Origin: JAKAQB01 sp035702855
Lineage (GTDB): Bacteria; Actinomycetota; Acidimicrobiia; Acidimicrobiales; Palsa-688
Assembly (NCBI GenBank): GCA_035702855.1
Contig: DASSZM010000205.1
Span: 1 to 7,977 of the forward strand
DNA length: 7,977 nt
Direction of reading: 5' to 3'
Below are positions 5,174 through 7,977 of this stretch, in pieces. Below the pieces are notes generated by a model, which did not search any database, was not told where the DNA came from, and saw only the letters and a program-made list of their open reading frames with translations. Positions within the stretch are counted from its first letter, which is position 1. Every line of letters starts with the position of its first letter. The position numbers and the translations under genes were made by a program.

Positions 5174-5986
5174 ATGGGTCTCGCGACGACAACCCTGCGC
5201 ATCGGACTCGGCGGCCTGATGGCCGGCCACGGCCTGCAGAAGCTGGCCGGCAAGTTCGGCGGCGCCGGCCTGGACGGCACCGCCCAGGGCTTCGAGGCGA
5301 TGGGCTTCCGGCCCGGGCGCCCCTACGCCACCGCCGCCGGGGCGGCGGAGACGGTCGGCGGCAGCCTGCTGGCGGCGGGGATGTGGACGCCGCTCGGCGC
5401 CGCCATGCTGACCGGGGCCATGGGCACCGCCATCGCCAAGGTGCACGCCAAGAACGGCCCGTGGGTCACCAAGGGCGGCTTCGAGTACAACGCCGTGATC
5501 ATCGCCGCCGCCTTCGCCATCACCGAGGCCGGCCCCGGCTTCCCGGCCGTGGACGGGCTCATCACCAAGCGGCGGAAGGGCTTCGGTTGGGCCGTCGCCG
5601 AGCTGGCCCTCGGGCTGGCAGGCACCGCCGCCGTGCTCAAGCTCAACGAGCGGGGCGCTGACGTGGCCGGCGCCGTCGACGCCGCCACCACCGGCCCGGC
5701 AGCGACGGTGAGCGACACGACCCACCGGTTGGCCGACCGGGTGTCCGCCGCCGCCGACACCGTGGCCGGCAAGAGCCGCGCCGCGGCGGAGAGCGTGGCG
5801 GCCACCGCCGAGCACGCCGGCAGCGCCGCCCAGCGGGCCGGTGACAGCGCCGGCGACAAGGCGGCGCAAGCCTCCCATGCCACCTCCGGCGCTGCCGCCG
5901 CCGCGACCAACGGCTCCAAGGAGAGCACCCTGCACGGCGAGGAGGCGGTGGCCGACCGGGCCGCCCAGGAGGGCGGCCGGGGCTAG
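5174..5986 (+). CDS. DoxX-family membrane protein with Ala-rich C-terminal tail
   Basis: Residues 1 to ~158 form a DoxX-type four-helix membrane core. A first helix contains RIGLGGLMAGHGLQKL, a second GGSLLAAGMWTPLGA, then the conserved loop KNGPWVTKGGFEYNAVII and the following helix to about 117. GPGFPAVDGLI follows, then a last helix near 138-157. Family members are linked to quinone or thiosulfate oxidation (DoxX/DoxD) or to redox and oxidative-stress protection, but none of this can be assigned here and no catalytic residues are evident. Beyond residue 160 comes about 110 residues of Ala/Thr/Ser with evenly spaced charges (for example DRVSAAADTVAGKSRAAAES), resembling amphipathic LEA-like or coiled helices; this is absent from typical ~140-170-residue members. 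The gene ends in TAG at 5984-5986, overlapping the convergent rnhA stop by 4 bp. Confidence 0.85.
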   Translation: MGLATTTLRIGLGGLMAGHGLQKLAGKFGGAGLDGTAQGFEAMGFRPGRPYATAAGAAETVGGSLLAAGMWTPLGAAMLTGAMGTAIAKVHAKNGPWVTKGGFEYNAVIIAAAFAITEAGPGFPAVDGLITKRRKGFGWAVAELALGLAGTAAVLKLNERGADVAGAVDAATTGPAATVSDTTHRLADRVSAAADTVAGKSRAAAESVAATAEHAGSAAQRAGDSAGDKAAQASHATSGAAAAATNGSKESTLHGEEAVADRAAQEGGRG

Positions 5987-6480
5987 CGACCGATCCGGTC
6001 CGGGCGCCCCACCCGCTCGGGCGGTGCGTCCCCCGACCGGCCGGCCTGGGTGTCGGCCGCCTCCACCGCGAGGCGGTCGACGAGGTCGTTCATCCGGTCC
6101 GAGCCGTGGCCCTTCACCCAGCGGAACCGCAGCCGGTCGGGGTCCTGCTTGTAGGCGGCGATCAGCGGCCGCCACAGGTCCTGGTTGGCCACCTCCTGGC
6201 GCTGCGAGTTGCGCCAGCCCCGCCGCTCCCAGCCCTCCCACCAGCGGTCCCGGAAGCAGTTGACGACGTAGGTGGAGTCGCTCACCACCTCCAGGTCACC
6301 GGCGAGCGTGGTCACGGCGTCGAGCACGGCGAGCACCTCCATCCGCTGGTTGGTGGTGCGGGGGTCCGCACCGGAGCGGAACCGGCCGCCGGGCACGGCC
6401 CACGCCCAGCCGCCGGGGCCGGGGTTGCCGCGGCAGGCGCCGTCGGTGTACACGATGGTCGGATCGGTGGGGTGAGGCAC
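5983..6480 (-). CDS. rnhA: Ribonuclease HI
   Basis: RNase HI cleaves the RNA strand of RNA:DNA hybrids, clearing R-loops and replication primers. The 165-residue protein (E. coli 155) carries the complete catalytic set: Asp13 in YTDGACRGNPGPGGW, Glu48 in TNQRMEV, Asp68 in VVSDSTYVV and Asp135 in NDLVDRLA, plus His125 in WVKGHGSD for product release. The Trp-rich handle segment (RDRWWEGWERRGWRN, about 78-91) and NQDLWRPL are present. The start is GTG at 6480-6478: it places YTDGAC close to the N terminus as in the family and has a -10-like CACGAT 6 nt upstream. Frames extending further upstream would run into the divergent aceE. The last ~20 residues are a basic/acidic low-complexity tail. Its stop overlaps the doxX-family stop, and its promoter region is shared with aceE. 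Confidence 0.96.
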   Translation of the reverse strand: MPHPTDPTIVYTDGACRGNPGPGGWAWAVPGGRFRSGADPRTTNQRMEVLAVLDAVTTLAGDLEVVSDSTYVVNCFRDRWWEGWERRGWRNSQRQEVANQDLWRPLIAAYKQDPDRLRFRWVKGHGSDRMNDLVDRLAVEAADTQAGRSGDAPPERVGRPDRIGR

Positions 6481-6486
6481 CGCTCG

Positions 6487-6492
6487 ATCGTG
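6487..6492 (-). promoter_or_regulatory. -10-like element of a leaderless rnhA promoter
   Basis: On the minus strand CACGAT is followed by CGAGCG (6 nt) and the GTG at 6480. No Shine-Dalgarno is present. No good -35 is visible at 16-18 nt upstream. The hexamer overlaps the proposed aceE -35 on the other strand by 3 bp. Confidence 0.4.
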
Positions 6493-6517
6493 ACATGCGC
6501 TCCGGTGGCGCGACGAT
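6490..6517 (+). promoter_or_regulatory. Proposed leaderless aceE promoter
   Basis: GTGACA at 6490-6495 matches five of six bases of TTGACA. It is followed by a 16-nt spacer and GACGAT at 6512-6517 (three of six against TATAAT, with the key A and final T), then 6 nt (GGAGCC) and the aceE GTG at 6524. Both hexamers, the spacer and the distance to the start fit a leaderless transcript. GGAG at 6518-6521 is only 2 nt from the GTG, too close to serve as a normal ribosome-binding site. Confidence 0.5.
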
Positions 6518-6523
6518 GGAGCC

Positions 6524-7977
6524 GTGATCTTCGACGGTTTCTCCCACCAACTCCCGGACATCGACCCCTCGGAGACGGCGGAGTGGGTCGACTCCTTCGA
6601 CGCCGTGCTCGACACCCACGGCAAGACCCGGGCCCGCTTCTTGCTGATGAAGCTCCTGGAGCGGGCCCGGGAGAACCAGGTCGGCTTCCCCGCCACCGTC
6701 TCGTCGCCGTACGCCAACACGATCCCCGCCGACCTCGAGCCGTGGTTCCCCGGCGACGAGCACGTCGAGCGTCGGATCCGCGCCTACATCCGCTGGAACG
6801 CCGCCATCATGGTCGTGCGCGCCAACCACATGGCGGAGGGGATCGGCGGCCACCTGGCCACCTACGCCAGCTCCGCCAGCCTCTACGAGGTCGGCTTCAA
6901 CCACTTCTTCCGGGGCAAGGCCAACGGCCAGGCCGGTGACCAGGTCTACTTCCAGGGACACGCCGCGCCGGGCATCTACGCCCGCGCCTTCCTGGAGGGG
7001 CGGCTCACCGAGGCGCAGCTGGTCAACTTCCGCCAGGAGCTGAAGGGGCGCCGCCCCGGCCCGGACGGTTCGGCGGGACCGGGAGGTCTTTCCTCTTACC
7101 CCCATCCCCGACTGATGCCGGACTTCTGGGAGTACCCGACGGTCTCGATGGGGATCGGGCCGCTCAACGCCGTCTACCAGGCGCGTTTCAACCAGTACCT
7201 GCGGCACCGGCGGATCGCCGACACCTCCCAGTCCCGGGTGTGGTGCTTCCTCGGCGACGGTGAGTGCGACGAGCCCGAGACCCTCGGGGCGCTGTCGCTG
7301 GCCGGGCGCGAGCAGCTCGACAACCTGACCTTCGTCGTCAACTGCAACCTGCAGCGCCTCGACGGCCCCGTGCGCGGCAACGGCAAGATCATCCAGGAGC
7401 TGGAGGCGACGTTCCGGGGCGCCGGCTGGAACGTCATCAAGGTCGTCTGGGGCTCCAAGTGGGACGAGCTGTTGGCCCGCGACGTCGACGGCGTCCTGCT
7501 CAACCAGATGAACACCACCGTCGACGGGACCTTCCAGAAGCTCGCCACCGAGGACGGCGCCTACATCCGGGAGCACTTCTTCGGCCCCGACCCGCGGCTG
7601 CGCCGCCTCGTCGAGCACCTCTCCGACGACGAGCTGATGAACCTTCCGCGAGGCGGCCACGACTACCGCAAGCTGTACGCCGCCTACAAGGCCGCGACCG
7701 AGACGACCGGCCAGCCGACGGTGATCCTCGCCAAGACGATCAAGGGCTGGACGCTCGGCCCGGAGATCGAGGCCCGTAACTCCACCCACCAGATCAAGAA
7801 GATGAACGCGGCGCAGCTCAAGCTCCTGCGCGACCGCCTCTACCTCAACGACGAGATCCCCGACTCCGCCCTGGAGAAGGGGGAACCGCCCTTCTTCCGG
7901 CCCGCCCCTGACTCGGTCGAGTACCGCTACATGGTCGAGCGCCGCCAGGCTCTCAACGGGTCCCTTCCGGCCCGGGT
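6524..7977 (+). CDS. aceE: Pyruvate dehydrogenase E1 component, homodimeric type (5' half)
   Basis: AceE is the thiamine diphosphate-dependent E1 of the pyruvate dehydrogenase complex: it decarboxylates pyruvate and acetylates the lipoyl group of E2. The frame is open from GTG at 6524 to the window edge, 484 codons of a family usually ~890-930 residues long. Visible marks are TIPADLEPWFPGDEHVERRI, IRWNAAIMVVRAN, His110 in GGHLATY and His146 in YFQGHAAPG (E. coli His106 and His142). The ThDP/Mg motif runs from GDGECDEPE (Asp245) to VVNCNLQRLDGP (Asn275), with the same 30-residue spacing as E. coli Asp230-Asn260, then GAGWNVIKVVWGSKWDELL, DGAYIREHFF and RGGHDYRKLY. VIFDGFSHQLPDIDP at the start fits actinobacterial AceE and supports this GTG. 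An ~11-residue Gly/Pro/Arg insertion relative to E. coli lies at about 174-187. No frameshift or stop is seen. Confidence 0.98.
   Translation, partial: MIFDGFSHQLPDIDPSETAEWVDSFDAVLDTHGKTRARFLLMKLLERARENQVGFPATVSSPYANTIPADLEPWFPGDEHVERRIRAYIRWNAAIMVVRANHMAEGIGGHLATYASSASLYEVGFNHFFRGKANGQAGDQVYFQGHAAPGIYARAFLEGRLTEAQLVNFRQELKGRRPGPDGSAGPGGLSSYPHPRLMPDFWEYPTVSMGIGPLNAVYQARFNQYLRHRRIADTSQSRVWCFLGDGECDEPETLGALSLAGREQLDNLTFVVNCNLQRLDGPVRGNGKIIQELEATFRGAGWNVIKVVWGSKWDELLARDVDGVLLNQMNTTVDGTFQKLATEDGAYIREHFFGPDPRLRRLVEHLSDDELMNLPRGGHDYRKLYAAYKAATETTGQPTVILAKTIKGWTLGPEIEARNSTHQIKKMNAAQLKLLRDRLYLNDEIPDSALEKGEPPFFRPAPDSVEYRYMVERRQALNGSLPAR

Noticed and set aside
4940..6241. 433-codon minus-strand open frame over the doxX-family gene and rnhA
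   Set aside because: Gly/Ala/Arg-rich antisense translation; it conflicts with both the DoxX core and the real rnhA frame.
6481..6720. N-terminal extension of RNase HI by 80 residues
   Set aside because: It would run through the aceE start region and first codons, and precede a family N terminus that already fits GTG 6480.
7043..7117. Possible frameshift in aceE near the Gly/Pro/Arg stretch
   Set aside because: The frame is the same before (NFRQEL) and after (GLSSYPHP) the stretch, so it is an in-frame insertion, not an error.
6296..7789. 497-codon minus-strand open frame over aceE
   Set aside because: Opposite an unbroken and highly conserved AceE frame; its translation shows no motifs.
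1..7977. Defence system, mobile element, CRISPR, tRNA/rRNA or biosynthetic cluster
   Set aside because: No direct-repeat/spacer pattern, transposase or integrase motif, tRNA-like fold or terminal inverted repeats were seen. All complete genes belong to recognised housekeeping or membrane families.

Overview
The window is high-GC DNA (G/C at most third codon positions) with short intergenic gaps, and looks like a chromosomal segment from a high-GC actinobacterium. The actinobacterial form of MurJ, a homodimeric-type AceE, and start codons sitting just downstream of -10-like hexamers with no Shine-Dalgarno all point that way. An Acidimicrobiia-like lineage is my guess, because PurB is the Escherichia coli type rather than the form I recall from Mycobacterium or Streptomyces. 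No transposase, integrase, phage gene, tRNA, rRNA or CRISPR array is visible.

Layout. 1-141 (+) is the 3' end of an unidentified gene. Its stop lies 3 bp from that of convergent purB (145-1503, -). purB is divergent from a small LapA/DUF1049-type membrane protein gene (1559-1951, +), which is followed by murJ, a lipid II flippase with a long disordered N-terminal tail (2013-4046, +). Four bases after murJ comes an agmatinase-family ureohydrolase (4051-5091, +). After 82 bp comes a DoxX-family membrane protein with an Ala-rich tail (5174-5986, +). It meets rnhA (RNase HI, 5983-6480, -) tail to tail, the two stop codons sharing a CTAG. rnhA is divergent, across 43 bp, from aceE (pyruvate dehydrogenase E1, 6524 to the window end, +), of which about the first half is present.

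How the genes fit together. This is mostly housekeeping: purine synthesis (PurB), envelope building (LapA-like protein and MurJ), arginine-derived guanidino/polyamine metabolism (agmatinase), RNA:DNA hybrid removal (RNase HI) and entry into the TCA cycle (AceE). lapA-like, murJ and the agmatinase gene could form one transcription unit, and murJ-agmatinase looks translationally coupled.

I do not see a previously undescribed multi-gene system. The points most worth a second look are a recurrent leaderless-promoter geometry (xAnnnT, 6 nt, start codon) at five of seven starts, the very tight rnhA/aceE divergent promoter, the disordered MurJ head and Ala-rich DoxX tail, and an AceE insertion followed by a run of non-preferred codons.
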